Source: Zygnema cylindricum
Taxonomy: Eukaryota; Streptophyta; Zygnematophyceae; Zygnematales; Zygnemataceae
Length of the DNA stretch: 44,880 nucleotides
Direction of reading: 5' to 3'
Assembly (NCBI GenBank): GCA_037447655.1
Contig: JBBHKE010000900.1
Location: 146,292 to 191,171, forward strand
The notes under the pieces were generated by a model that saw only the letters and a list, made by a program, of their open reading frames with translations, ran no database searches and had not been told where the DNA came from. The position numbers and the translations under genes were made by a program. Position 1 is the first letter of the stretch, and every line of letters starts with the position of its first letter. Shown one piece after another: positions 1 to 11,613 of the stretch.

Positions 1-672
1 AGGGAGAGGGAGAGGGAGATGGAGAGGGAGAGGGAGAGGTAGAGAGAGAGGGAGAGGGAGGAGAGGGAGAGGGGGAGGAGAGGAGAGGGAGGAGGGAGAG
101 GGAGAGGAGAGGGAGAGGGAGAGGGAGAGGGAGAGGGAGAGGAGAGGGAGAGGGATAGGGAGAGGGAGAGGAGAGGGAGAGGGAGAGGAGAGGAGAGGGA
201 GAGGGAGAGGGAGAGGGAGAGGAGAGGGAGAGGGAGAGGGAGAGGTAGAGGGAGAGGGAGAGGAGAGGAGGGGAGAGGAGAGGAGAGGGAGAGGAGAGAG
301 GAGAGGGAGAGGGAGAGGGAGAGGAGAGGGAGAGGGAGAGGGAGAGGTAGAGGTAGAGGGAGAGGGAGAGGAGAGGGAGAGGGAGATGGAGAGTGAGAGG
401 GAGAGGGAGAGAGAGAGGGAGAGGGAGAGGGGAGGAGGGAGAGGGGAGGAGAGGGAGAGGGAGATGAGAGGAGAGGGAGAGGGAGAGGAGAGGGAGAGGA
501 GAGGAGAGGGAGAGGGAGAGGGAGAGGGAGAGGGGAGAGAGGAGGGAGAGGGAGAGGGAGAGGGAGAGGAAGAGGAGGGGAGAGGAGAGGAGAGGGCGAG
601 GGAGAGGGAGAGGGAGAGGGAGAGGGAGAGGGAGAGGGGGAGGGAGGGAGAGGGAGAGGGAGAGGGAGAAGG
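1..672. repeat. (GGGAGA)n-type polypurine microsatellite array
   Basis: Almost unbroken GGGAGA/GAGA purine tract, with rare T interruptions (GAGGTAGAGG), running from the left edge of the window. It opens long reading frames made only of Glu, Arg and Gly, which I regard as artefacts. The same motif recurs at 13090-13180, 24780-25380 and 25800-26010, and its complement at 13240-13690, 25480-25690 and 27240-27430. Long purine mirror tracts of this kind can form triplex (H-DNA); that is inference. Confidence 0.95.
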
Positions 673-1119
673 TGAGACTTGGGAAGAAATTAGATTTAAC
701 TTTTAAAGTAGCTAAAATTAGAGTTACATTTTAGAAATTTAAAATCTCTTTGAAAGTTTGGAAAAAAGAAATAACAAAAAAAAAACAATAGAAATATAAT
801 TTCATATATATCAAACTTGGAGTAAAAAACCAAATTTTACCGTGGTACCCTTTTTTTTTTCGTTTCTTGTTGTTTACCAACTTGCTCTAAATTCATGTCA
901 TATTATTTTTCATGTAGTTATTACTTATTGCTTTCCATTTTTTTTAAATGTAGTCTGTTACTGTACTTTGTGATACAGCAAGATAGTGTTTTGATTTTAG
1001 GGTCTAATTCAGATGCAATGCTAAATTGATTTATATCTTAGAGGAACCAAATTCACTCAAAAATACATATAAATAGAAAGGTTCGATTATCAGTAAGGCT
1101 TAGTAGGAAAGTGGATATA
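673..1119. other. AT-rich intergenic stretch without a recognisable gene
   Basis: A/T-rich DNA with homopolymer A and T runs. I see no open frame with protein-like composition and no clear promoter. Confidence 0.5.
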
Positions 1120-1400
1120 TAATATACAAGTATTAATAGGATAGGATAAAAAAAGTACGCGGATATTAATAGCATAGGAAAAAAAAGAGCAACAAGCATT
1201 AATGGCATAGGACAAAAAGGAATATACCAGAATTTATAGCATATGACAGAAAAGAGTATACACCTCTTAATAGGATAGGACAAAAATCAGTAACGAGTAT
1301 TCATAGCATAGGTCAAAAAAGAGCATATAAGTGTTAATAGCAAAAGACAAAAACGAGCAATGAGTATTATAGCATAGGACAAAAAAGAGTATAGAGTATA
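1120..1400. repeat. Degenerate tandem repeat, unit about 37 bp
   Basis: About seven to eight diverged copies of a unit built around TTAATAGCATAGGACAAAAA followed by GAGTAT or a similar block. Two overlapping minus-strand frames here simply read the repeat and are not genes. It lies 3' of the glycosyltransferase gene at 1637-2748. Confidence 0.75.
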
Positions 1401-1636
1401 AAGAGTTCACAAAAGTACACGGATTTTTATAATTCGTATCCATTCCCAAAACATGAATAAGACGATACAAATTTTTTGACACTAATCGCAAACCTTTTTC
1501 AGAACCATAATCGTGAAACAATCCATTTCCAAGGAAAAAAAGTAAAATTTCCGTGAACCACTAATAAAAAAATTTAAAAAATTATAAAAAGGTTTTCCAA
1601 ATTATTCATATCCTGGTCAAGATTTATTTTACAACT

Positions 1637-2748
1637 TTATTCCAAAGCCGATAAGTTTGCAATGTCGTTATTATAAACACACATTTGCGATTCCTCGATC
1701 CAAAACCATACCTTTCTGTACTTCATTCTTTTTATCTTTTTCATTTTTCCCTTAATAAAGTTGTTGTGAATCGTAGCACATCCCAACCTTTCACATTCCC
1801 ATGTTACATTTTTTGCCCACAACCGATAAATACCTCCATTCGGGTGCAAATCTCGACTCAAGAAAATGGTTCTCAAGCCGTTCCATATACATTCGTCGTT
1901 CCCAACTAGTCGTTCTTGATTTTCTCCACACAAAATTTGGTAAAAACTCGGTTGTTCCGAAGCCTCTCTATGTGTCATAGAATGTTTGATGATAGTCTCT
2001 AGGGCTTTAATAACTAAGGGTTCAGATCTTGCAAAATAAAACCCCGAATTGATTGATCCTCTAGTTGGATATCCACGACTATTCGCGGGGCGTGTCACAT
2101 TCGGGGAATCAGATTGTACCGGAAACGTGTGAGGACCACACTCGTAAAATTCCTTAATGGGATCTCGAAACCAAACGATATCCACATCCGTCCACATGAC
2201 ATGATACCCCAGTTTCAAAATCTTTAAAACGATTTGTGGTTTCGATTTTGTGACCTCTCGAAAACAAACTGTTCCAAAACTACACTCTTCTAGGCGTGCA
2301 CTTTCCTTTCCCAATTTTTGAACTTCCGCAACGGAATCAAATTTTTCTAAATAAACGGGAAGACCCAAAACCATTGCAAATCGATAAAGTTCTTCGTCCA
2401 ATGCGGCTACCAAAGGATCCCTCACCCCTATTCGTCGAAGAGTACAAATAAAATTCATTAACATGTCACAATATCCACCAGAAACCGCGACAACTGTCAC
2501 AATTTTGCGATGGTCGGCCATGATTGGAAGAAGCTCCTTTAAAGTCATACTATCTTTAGGTCGAAAAGAATTTCCTAATTCCTCTACGGTAAGATGAGGT
2601 TTTGGGGCAATTGCCTCACACAACCACTTCTCTCTTTCCTTTTCTCGAACGTCCAAATTTGACGTTTCATTATCATAAGGAGAAGGGCCCTTATTTTCTA
2701 ACCAAGGGAAGTAATTTGTACAGTTCACAGCTCCTAGACAAACTTTAC
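1637..2748 (-). CDS. Nucleotide-diphospho-sugar transferase, GT77-like (3' exon; 5' end missing)
   Basis: Reads as a Golgi-type glycosyltransferase of the Nucleotid_trans family (PF03407), the plant family that includes extensin arabinosyl- and RG-II xylosyltransferases. Visible landmarks are the start of the catalytic domain (IVTVVAVSGGYCDMLMNF), the metal- and nucleotide-sugar-binding DxD motif in WTDVDIVWFRDP, an INSGFYFARS block and a terminal HNNFIKG segment. The frame stays open upstream to 2869, but a textbook minus-strand acceptor (pyrimidine tract, then CACGTGCAG) ends at 2749. I therefore start the exon at 2748 and treat the preceding Ser/Leu/Pro-rich stretch as intron. The expected N-terminal membrane anchor must be in an upstream exon (above 2750), which I did not find. 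The exact sugar and acceptor are unknown. Confidence 0.8.
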
Positions 2749-4590
2749 CTGCACGTGAAAGAAAAGAAGATCGAGAGAGAGAGGGAAGAGAGGGAAGTGA
2801 AGGATGAGAGGGGTTTATGTAGGTGGCATGAGAGAGACGGAGAGGAAAGAATTCATGAAATAATCTCAATCTTACATCTTAACCTCTTAAATCTATTAAA
2901 AAAAAGGTGCATCGCTAAAACAGAATGACTTTAAAGACATCAAAAGTTTAGAATTTCCATGCCCCTTTTTTCAAAATACACTCCAAAAAGAACAGAACAC
3001 AGAAGAAAATCAAATCGTAAAGCAATCTAAAATATCCTCATACAGCAACTGGAGCACATAGGAAAATAAAGATACTGCTTTAAATAGAGAAATACAATTT
3101 AGAAAGAAAAACACGTAAAAACTATACTTGTGAACCAAGATCACGATTAAGGAGAGTTTCTGAAATATTCAAACAATAAAAAAACACTCATGCCAATCCA
3201 AAAAATAATTGAGTGCATAAAACCGACAAGACACATCGCAGATTGACAAATTCCTAATGAAACTCACGGGTGATCTCAACAAAATCAGTTATAATTACAT
3301 ATTATCTTTGAATTTAATCTCTCAAAAAAATCGGCAGGATTCAGCCTAAGAGTCCTACAGCTCTCAAAGAGACGAAAATGGTAGAAATTTTGACACAAGG
3401 TTGTAATTCTATCGTGACATTAAACCATTTCTCGATACTACATCTTATTAATACCAGAGCTAAGAAAATTTTCCCTCAAACTCTCTTTCTCCCTAAATAG
3501 TAGTCAAGTTCTAATCTAAAATTGACCAATCGAGAGATAAGATTCTGATGAAAGGTTTGATAATTTCATCAGAGTAATGTGATCAAAGGGAAAGAGCTTT
3601 AATTTTGATTGGTCAATTTCACAAGTGTGCAGATAAAACGAGTTTGAGAGCAGAAAAAAACCCTAATTTTAGTAATTTATACACAGTATAGAATGGTCTT
3701 AATGTATCCTCTATCCTTTAGTTGAACCTCAACTAATAAAAAAGACAAGGATATATAACAATTAAGTGGATAATTTTCAAAATAGAGCCTTTTACCCAAT
3801 TTGACTAAAATGCTAGAAGTAGCAGAAATCTCGGTGCCTGAGTTGACAAAAAAACTATCGAAAACAAAATTTTGCACAGTACACCTGTCACCATAATTAC
3901 TATGGACCATTCTACTTTGAGGTGTCAATATATCAAGGCCTAAACATAGAATGGTATGAAGAAATCAACAAATCAAAATTGCAAAAGTTTGTATGTTACA
4001 AGACGCCACATTGGCCCTCTTTCCACATAAATACTGTATCAGCAATTTACAATAACTAAGATTACTACTGTAATCTAATACATCGCATTGTTGGACCATA
4101 GCAAGATTTTTCCCAGTAATATGTAGCATATACAAAGGTGTATTCCCATCCACACAAAACATCATAGAAATAATGAGGTTCGCAATATCTTTCCATAAGA
4201 TTATTTATCGCATACAGTAAATAGCGTAGATATTACAAACAATGGTGCTCATATTCTTGAAAAACCAGCATGAAAAACCTTGTTTTGTTCATTGTACAAG
4301 TATTATCCATTCCATACACAATAATCAATTTATTTGAGTTACCTAAGCCTTTCTTTTTCTTTTAAACCTTTTTGGTATTTTCCTAGTTTTCTTAGTTTCT
4401 TACTCCAAACCCAAAAACAATCTTGTATCCTTAATCTGTTTTCCCGGTTCCTCACTGAATAGTTCCAAAAATCATATCATAGAGTTCAAAAGAAGTGGGT
4501 GATAATCATGAAAAAATATTGGTCAACCAAAAGGAAAGGATGGACCATTTGAGATGTAAATGGCATTAATGATATACGTCTTAAGTAGGG
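2749..4590. other. Probable intron/5' region of the glycosyltransferase; no exon recognised
   Basis: AT-rich sequence upstream of the acceptor at 2749. Short frames occur at 3677-3928 and 3965-4165, but neither resembles a membrane anchor or any family I know. One or more 5' exons of the minus-strand transferase should lie here or further right. Confidence 0.35.
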
Positions 4591-4850
4591 CTTGCTAAAG
4601 TTCAGGTCCAAAAAGGGTTTTCCTATACCAAGTTAAAATAGGGCTAGTCAAAAAAGGGTTTTTTAACCTAGGTTCAACATGATTTTTTGGACGTAAGTCC
4701 AATATTACTTCTTTTATCTCGAGATAGGATTTTTTGGATGTGGGGCCCAAAAAAGCTTTCATGAATCTCACGTCCAAAAAAAATTCTTGGGTCTGAGATC
4801 CAAAAAGATTTCTCAAATCTCAGCTTCAAATTTAGTACCTAAAGTCTTAA
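4590..4850. repeat. Degenerate tandem repeat around GGTCCAAAAAGGGTTTTT
   Basis: Several loosely related units of about 30-35 bp carrying RGGTCCAAAAAA(G)GGTTTT. Non-coding; copies are too diverged to fix an exact period. Confidence 0.45.
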
Positions 4851-4990
4851 ATTTATTATTGGACCTTAAGCTGCAGAAATGATGCTTATATTTACCAAGT
4901 GTGAAAAAAAGGAAGATTCATTTTCAAGAAGGTACTTTTAGATATCCGTGTTTCCCAATGTTATTTGTTTCACATAGAGACTAATAACTA

Positions 4991-5207
4991 CACCGCTAAT
5001 CGTTACTAGTGTTAAAGTTTTTTTCGCCACTTAAAACATCTTTTCTCCGTGCACACTTGTCAGGTTGTCAATCTGAGACAGCCAATAGGAAGGTGGGGAT
5101 CTTCCCTTCCAATTACAACCATCGAATTGACAATCCGACAAGTGTGCACGAAGAAAAGATGTTTTAAGTGGCTATAAAAACTTCAACACTAACAACGATT
5201 AGCGGTG
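4991..5207. mobile_element. Foldback MITE, CACCGCTAATCG termini, TA target (copy 1)
   Basis: 217-bp near-palindrome. It starts CACCGCTAATCG and ends CGATTAGCGGTG, with TA on both outer sides. Sub-terminal arms carry GCCACTTAAAACATCTTTTC and its complement, then GTGCACACTTGTC against GACAAGTGTGCAC, leaving a short unique centre. No coding capacity. It belongs to the same family as the copies at 26111, 29198, 32222 and 36239. Confidence 0.9.
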
Positions 5208-5209
5208 TA

Positions 5210-6349
5210 GTGTTGCTTATCGTACTGAAATGTCAGCGATGTAGTCCGATTCGGAATCTGTACATTGATCGAATTCGACATTACTACTATAAAAAGGCTA
5301 AAAGTAAGTTATGACATGTATTGTTTCTTCCTTTTCACACGGCTTACATGCGAGACGAGTTCTTGTTACTTAATTTTATCTCAAACCACTGTTAAAAACT
5401 ATTTTTAAGGTAGTTCCGGAGGTCCAATAGGGTATCTTAGGGACCCTATCTCTAATTGTAAAAATTTAATTGTAAAAATTGGCAAGGTAAAACCCACTGA
5501 AAAGATAATGGGCATAGACCATCCCTTGACAAAGACCTCAACATTACACACAACAAACATTTTACAGGGTACCGAATGTCAAAATGTCACAATAAGAGTA
5601 TTGATTTGCAATGTGTATACTTACCGGAAATATAATAAGATACAATATTGTACACATTGTTCCACAGAAATACGAGAGTGGCATATATATCACCATACTG
5701 CCTATCATTATTAGAATTAGTAACACATATTCGGTCGCAACTTTTTCTAGCCGAAATTCATTAAATAGTGTTAATAACACTAACTAAGGGAGTGGACTAC
5801 AATCCGCCACGCCTCCTTGCACTAAATTATAATTGTATATTCTTAATTTACCTTAACATTAATAAATCTCAATCTAATAACAGGTATGAAACTTGCAAAC
5901 TCCTAAATTCTCCCATCTCAAAAAAAACGAGGGGATAATTTGGGATATTTTTTTATTGTCCACACTAAACTCTTCAGTAAAATGCAAGTTTGATAACGGA
6001 ATCATAGAATTCCATTTCACGGTAAAAAGCATAACACCAATTAAACCCAGTGTGGGGAAAGGAAGCCAATGTGGGGATAATATGTAAGGAATCAGAGAGA
6101 GAGTGAAAAGACAAAAACAAGTTGGAGTTACACACCATTGCAAAATCGACAAAAAAAATGTCACAAACGAGACACCAACGAACAAAAACATACCAAACAT
6201 AGACTTTCAAGTGATGAATGGGGGAGAGGGAGAGGGAAAGAGAGGGAGATTGAGAGAGAGGGAGAGAAAAAAGGGGAAAACAATTGGGGGGAGGGGGGGA
6301 GGGGGGGGAGGGAGGGAGAGGGGAAGAAATTGAGAATGAAATAAAGTAC
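5210..6349. other. AT-rich region with possible downstream exon(s) of the 6350-7400 gene
   Basis: Contains a minus-strand pyrimidine tract (6220-6330) directly behind the donor at 6349, so it is probably intron. A block at 5785-5850 resembles the interior of the MITE at 7883-8081 (shared GTGGACYAYAATCYGCCACG), suggesting another decayed copy. I could not identify the terminal exon. Confidence 0.35.
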
Positions 6350-7400
6350 CATTGTTGCAGTCCTTCATAATCCAAGGGTTCCTGGAGGGCCATTCCTTAA
6401 TCGCCTCTTTTCCCTCCGGCATTCCTCTCACTCTGTGAGCCCTGACAAAACTAAAATCCTTCCTCTTGTTTTTCAGCTCCGTCGGTCTCTCCTCCCCCGG
6501 TGACCTCCGAATGGAGGCACAAACGACAGATGTCCCTCCCTCCAACACTGCCCTATCAGTTCCCGACAAAGCCGCGTGAGCCAGCCACGTGTCAAGCTCA
6601 GAACGGTCAGCAGGAAAGGGAGGCATTTCTGATTGGTAAAGTTTTCTCCCATTGTTATTCCAAAGCCAAGCTCCGGCACCGCCATCTTTCTCCAACCGCC
6701 CAACGAGTGCCACGTGGTGGGCTAAAGCAGCATCTTCTGCCAGCTGTTCTTTGGATTTTGTGACATTGGGCGAGACAGCTGGCAACTGGCTGACTACATA
6801 CCGAGGCCACGTCACCAAAAAACCTTTCGTCCTGAATCTCTTGACAGTTTGTCGGATAGTGAGACTCAGAGCTGCCTCGTTGACCAGTGCCACGTCAGCA
6901 TTGACCACCATGGACAGATCTGACGTGGCAACGAGAGCTCGGCCAACGACAGTGTGGAATAAGGGAAGGCCATGGTGGTTAGGACCTTCAGGGGAAAAGA
7001 CAAAATCTACCTGCGTATCTTGCCGTACAGATCGAGGAAAATCGCGAACTATTGCCGCAAAATACGAATGGTTTCCTAACAAGATGACGTCAGGCGTCGG
7101 CTTCAGCCGAAGCAGAGACCGTACGGTTCTATGGAGAAGATTAGTTGAAGGTGTGACATTGGTAGACGGCGGTACGAGGAATACGGAGAGGGACCAGGAG
7201 AGAGTCTTGCCGTTCGGAGGATCCTTCTCAATTCTAGGGTTTGAGGGACGAGAGCGAGACTTGAGGATTCGGAAGGCACTTTGGTCAATTTTAGGGTTTG
7301 TTAGGGTTTGGTCGATGTTAGGGTTTGTAAGGGATGTTGCGTGACAAGAGGTAGAGGTCGTGAGAAGGAAGAAGGCGACAAAGGCCAGAAAAGAGGCCAT
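6350..7400 (-). CDS. Secretory glycosyltransferase-like protein, GT-A fold (5' exon; 3' end incomplete)
   Basis: Starts at ATG 7400, the residue that opens a clear signal sequence (MASFLAFVAFFLLTTSTSC); the frame is open further upstream but that part looks like 5' leader. After a linker of about 40 residues come blocks typical of the uncharacterised nucleotide-sugar transferase superfamily with an NAD(V/I) metal site: SLSVFLVPP, a segment like AIRSWLLLxPxVEIILFG (here VRSLLRLKPTPDVILLG), PLFHTVVGRA, and VVNADVALV as the DxD equivalent. A PPFPADRSELDTWLAH region follows. The exon ends at 6350 with donor GTACTT, phase 1. The linker is encoded by three TTAGGGTTTG-like units. The exact enzyme activity is unknown, and downstream exons were not found. 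Confidence 0.65.
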
Positions 7401-7882
7401 TACGAACGGAAATAATAAAGGACAGTGTCTATTACTGAATGTTTGAATCATGTTTGAATCATGTTTGAATAAGTGTGAGTCAGTGCACACCGTTGAAGGA
7501 AAGTACCGGAAATCACACCGCCGATCGGTTTTACTTATTAGAGCTAAAAACAATAAGGGTGGAGTTCCATGGGACAAAAAGTGAGGCTGTTTACAGGAAT
7601 CTGGACCTCTCCGTACTGCGCCGTACCAGTTATTTTATTCGCGAACGGCATTACAGAGAATCTTCACAATATTCTCCAAAGGTCTGGGAGTTAACAGTGA
7701 CCGTTGGATATTCATCCGCGAAGCATTCGCTTCAATGTTTTCTGCAACTGACAACCCACCTGTGTAATTGACAATCCACCTGTCAGTTACAAAAATCGAA
7801 GACCCGCGACACGTTGGATGACAGAGATACCCGTCACGATGGACAACCAACGTAATTCAAAAAATTTGGAGCATGATATGTA

Positions 7883-8081
7883 CACCGTGAATCGTTATTA
7901 GCCTTATGTACGCTATATCGGCACCCCAAAATTTTGACATTGATACCTTACATATAATAAATTAAACTATTTAAGGGCGTGGACCATAATCTGCCACGTC
8001 TCTTAGAACTAAATTAGAATGAATGACGCTAATTTTTTCTTTACACTAATAATTTCTATACGCTAATAACGATTCAAGGTG
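7883..8081. mobile_element. MITE, CACCGTGAATCG termini, TA target
   Basis: 199-bp element with left terminus CACCGTGAATCGTTATTAG and right terminus CTAATAACGATTCAAGGTG, flanked by TA on both sides. Its termini match the 217-bp family but the interior differs (no ACACTTGTC arms), so it is a sister subfamily. Non-coding. Confidence 0.8.
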
Positions 8082-9068
8082 TACCTTCCATAATAGGGGA
8101 TAAGAATCTATTACCAAATTATCTCACAATTTTTGGAATGAAACACGACAATAATGGTATCAAATGAAAGATCGTGAAAAGGATTACTTTTTGCTATCTT
8201 CGGGAGTATTTTGATGGCAAGTAGAATGAGAACTTGAGAACAGACGAAAAAACAAATTACGGGAACCATGGCGTAAAGTTTTGGATACTGACGTCGAACT
8301 ATCGTAAGTGAGCATGACGTCAAAATGTCACAAAACCGTAGACATCTACAATGTCACAAAAAACTACACCGCCAATCGTTATTAGCGTTGTGTACACTAT
8401 TTCCGTCCCGTTTTTTTTTTAAATTATTCTCCATTAGCGTAGTTCATTCTATTTTTTTCTGTACTCTATTTTGGGTTAATTTTCAGGTACCGTACAAAAC
8501 GAAAGTACGTCATCCTTTAATTAGTGTGGTGTACGGATATTGTCAGTTCGTACATAATAGTACTTTTTTAAGTAAAAAGGTACAATTTATTATGTTTAAT
8601 AGCCGCGGACACATGAGAATGTAAGATCTTAGAAGGGGTTCAATCCGGGTCCTAAAAAAATACGTTCGCACTTATTAGACCAACAACCGTATTGTCAAAG
8701 TGTGAACGACAAACAAATTCGTGTGTGGAAAATCATTTTTTCAGTAAATGAACGGAACTGAACCAATGTCGCGGCGACGTATAACTGTAACCTACGTATA
8801 TACAATTTCAACACCGAGTAGGTTCTTTGTAAGCACCTGTACTTACTATTAATGCTATTTTATGTTTATGGTCCATTTAGCGTAAAAGTTTATTGTATTA
8901 AAGTGAAGATGGTCCCATTTAGTATAAATGTACATTGTAATATGGTGTCGAACATAAAATAAAATAAACGTTTACTTTAATACGGGGTTGATATGTCAAA
9001 ACATACTAAATTAAAGTTGAAATTTGTATTTTTTAGAATAAAACAACATCATTTGGCGTTGGTGATAT
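8082..9068. other. AT-rich stretch; holds one isolated MITE-family terminus
   Basis: Apart from the terminus at 8367 (CACCGCCAATCGTTATTAGCG, preceded by TA) I see no gene. A weak inverted terminus-like GTGGTGTA near 8526 could close a small decayed element. Confidence 0.4.
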
Positions 9069-9355
9069 TTGGGGATAGGAAACGCCAAATGCGGACAGTC
9101 CATAAAAGAAGGGATCTGTTTTTGGCCAATCACAACCAACGGTTTTTTGGTGGGATATGTACGGCGTTTTTTCGACAAAAATTCCATTTTCTTCACCGCC
9201 AAGCAGACGAACGCACCGCCGCCTGCTCCACCTTTCATCCATGGGTCCCGCCCTATCAACCTACAATTTCTTCGTCTTGCCACTCTTAACTTTACCGTGA
9301 ACAGCGTTCCATCTTCTGGTTTGTGTGTCTCTCACCTTCCTCAGCTCCACCTTCC
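9069..9355 (+). pseudogene. Candidate coding exon, left part, interrupted by LTR element
   Basis: Open frame containing FLVGYVRRFFDKNSIFF and NLQFLRLATLNFTVNS. I do not recognise the family. If the LTR element and one copy of its CTTCC target duplication are removed, this frame continues without a stop into 12950-13217 (SLYHMPRVTKTLVENHSG, then GTVVILWANTAEVGP). That makes a frame of about 185 codons before the purine tract begins. Composition before the CT-rich stretch is protein-like, but chance openness is possible. Confidence 0.3.
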
Positions 9356-10689
9356 TGTTGTTCTTTGTCTAAAATAGACCGCAGAAGCGACCCAAACTAT
9401 CATGCAAGAAGCTAAGCGAAGCTAGGTCAATGAACAATCATTTGAAATGCATCCTCCATTTAACATACAACAACATTTAGGGTTTCATGGAATAATCAAC
9501 ATAAATAAAACCCTATGACAACATCTAAGGTTTGATGGAATAATCGACATAAACAAACCCTAGGACAAATGCATAAACAATGCATATCAAACATATATAA
9601 AAACATAAATAAATAAAAACACACAAAATGCATCACACATAAACAAGAGTATAATCAAAGTATAATCAAATAATCATTATATCATTCAAAGTGCATGACC
9701 TAATCGACAACCCTAAAATACTACATCTTCGGTCCCCACTTTACTAACCAGCATTGATTATTATTCTAATGAAGCTCAAACCCTATATATACACTTGTGA
9801 GCTGTTAACAAATCACTAAGTGTCAAAATAACCAACGTAAATTACGTAACTGTCACTAAATCAAATTAATCGTAAGCGTACACCTGAGAGTCAAGCAATC
9901 GTAAGCGTACACTTGTCTGCAAATGCGACACATAAATTAAAGTGTCGAAACCCTAATTAACCACTTAAATATAAATGTCATAATCAGCACTAATTTAATA
10001 ATACAAATAAGACAAAGCATTGTTGTTCCAAATATTTTCAAGTACACGCAATCTCATAGAATCGTATGCTGAGTCATGCTGAGTCATGCTGAGTCACTCA
10101 ACGAAACTCCTTGATTTTCGTCAAAGAATCCGGGACGTCCAAAATAAACATCGTGTGATTGACGCGATTTCGCGTCACCACTACTTGAAAAAATAACGGC
10201 GGCTTATATCCACCGTACGTCACTCTTATTTGGCACCCTTGATGTTGAGCCACGTGCCACTTCCATCCACTTGACGAAATGATATTTTACAATCCAAATC
10301 TGTACCGTATCGCAACCACGTACTTCGTCATAAATGCCGCCTGCCGAAATAAAGGTACACCTGTCCAAAATAGATTCTACGTACCAGCGGCGTCCTTTTC
10401 ATAAATTCCGCCTGTCGCACATTATGTTCCGTACGATCGATGTACACTTTCAACATTTTCGTATATGAAACGTCGATTATCTCACGTCGGATTGCTTCGC
10501 GATCCGCCGTCCATTTCCTCTCACATTTCGCGCCACTCAATTACTCCATTAATTTTACGTGTACATTTAATTCCCCAATCCATAAATTCTTTCGAACCTC
10601 CACAATATATCGCGTAAATGCGTACGCACGAAACATCGCGTACGCACGAAACGCTCCGTACGCACGAAACTAAGTTTTCAAAAACAACA
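9356..10689. repeat. Left LTR
   Basis: 1334 bp, TGTTGTT...AACAACA. Carries a TATA-like CTATATATAC near 9783, three TGAGTCA boxes at 10-bp spacing (10070, 10080, 10090) and three CGTACGCACGAAAC units near 10620-10670. It differs from the other LTR mainly by single-base indels in homopolymers. Confidence 0.92.
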
Positions 10690-11613
10690 CTCCCCCGAAA
10701 AATTAGTCTCGTGCATCCATGGCGCCACGTCATCAGCTGTCACCAATGTTACCAGCTGTCACACCTGCTTTCAACTGCCCCCTTCTCCATCTTAATCCGC
10801 CAAATTCCTCCAACAAAATTTTCCCACTTGTTCCACCATCGCTTCCGTTGACTCCACTTACCATCCAAATTTCATAATACATAATATATATATTTTCATT
10901 TTCTTTTCTCTTTTCTCAACAATATCTAAATCCGAAAATTTCCCATAAAAATACATAAATAAGATTCCAACAAAAATTACCACATTTTCCTCTAACTACC
11001 ATAACAATTTCCAAAAAATAAAACTTTCCAAATTTTCTAAATTTCGCGACCCCGCGTACTTAATCCCACAAAATAAAACATTAAAAATAAAAGTAAATAA
11101 AATCTACATTCTCTATCCCAATTTTAAGCTCCAATAATGTTACATTTCCCAAAACTACCAACAATCTGAAAAATAAAATCTCATAACATCCCATAATTAT
11201 AGATCCACAAATTCGGATCTTTCACCAAATGCCACAACTCCACCTTTCGGATCTCTCCCCCAAACGTCGAAACTCCTCCTTCCACATCTCTCCACTAAAT
11301 GTCAAATCTCCACATTTCGAAATGCTTCATTAAAAATAAACATTTATTTTCCAAAACTAAAATATTGATTCTCAAAATATATCATTTTCATTGAGGGTAG
11401 ACATTTCGGCACTATCACTAAGTTAACCCTTGGGGCGATGCAAGATTAAACTCGGCACATACCAACACTATGATAAGGCCGATCTCATGGGTACACAGAC
11501 ACCATTACTGCAATACAACCAGCAAGGACAATATTAACCCGCTACAATGCGTGTGACAAAAACCTACATCGACTTAACCTAACATATGATAGATGGGGTG
11601 TGGGCCCATAACC
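10690..11613. other. Interior of the LTR element, no coding capacity
   Basis: 924 bp of A/C-rich, gene-free sequence between the LTRs. It includes CCACATTTC/CTCTCC-type short repeats near 11220-11330. No reading frame of useful length on either strand. Confidence 0.8.

Noticed and set aside
386-706. 106-codon Glu/Arg/Gly frame
   Set aside because: It is only a reading of the GGGAGA repeat; all phases of this array are open.
6652-7344. 230-codon plus-strand frame opposite the 6350-7400 gene
   Set aside because: Antisense shadow; the minus strand has a signal peptide and a family-like motif order, the plus strand has none.
10690-11613. gag/pol remnants in the LTR element
   Set aside because: No frame of useful length and no reverse transcriptase or integrase motif on either strand.
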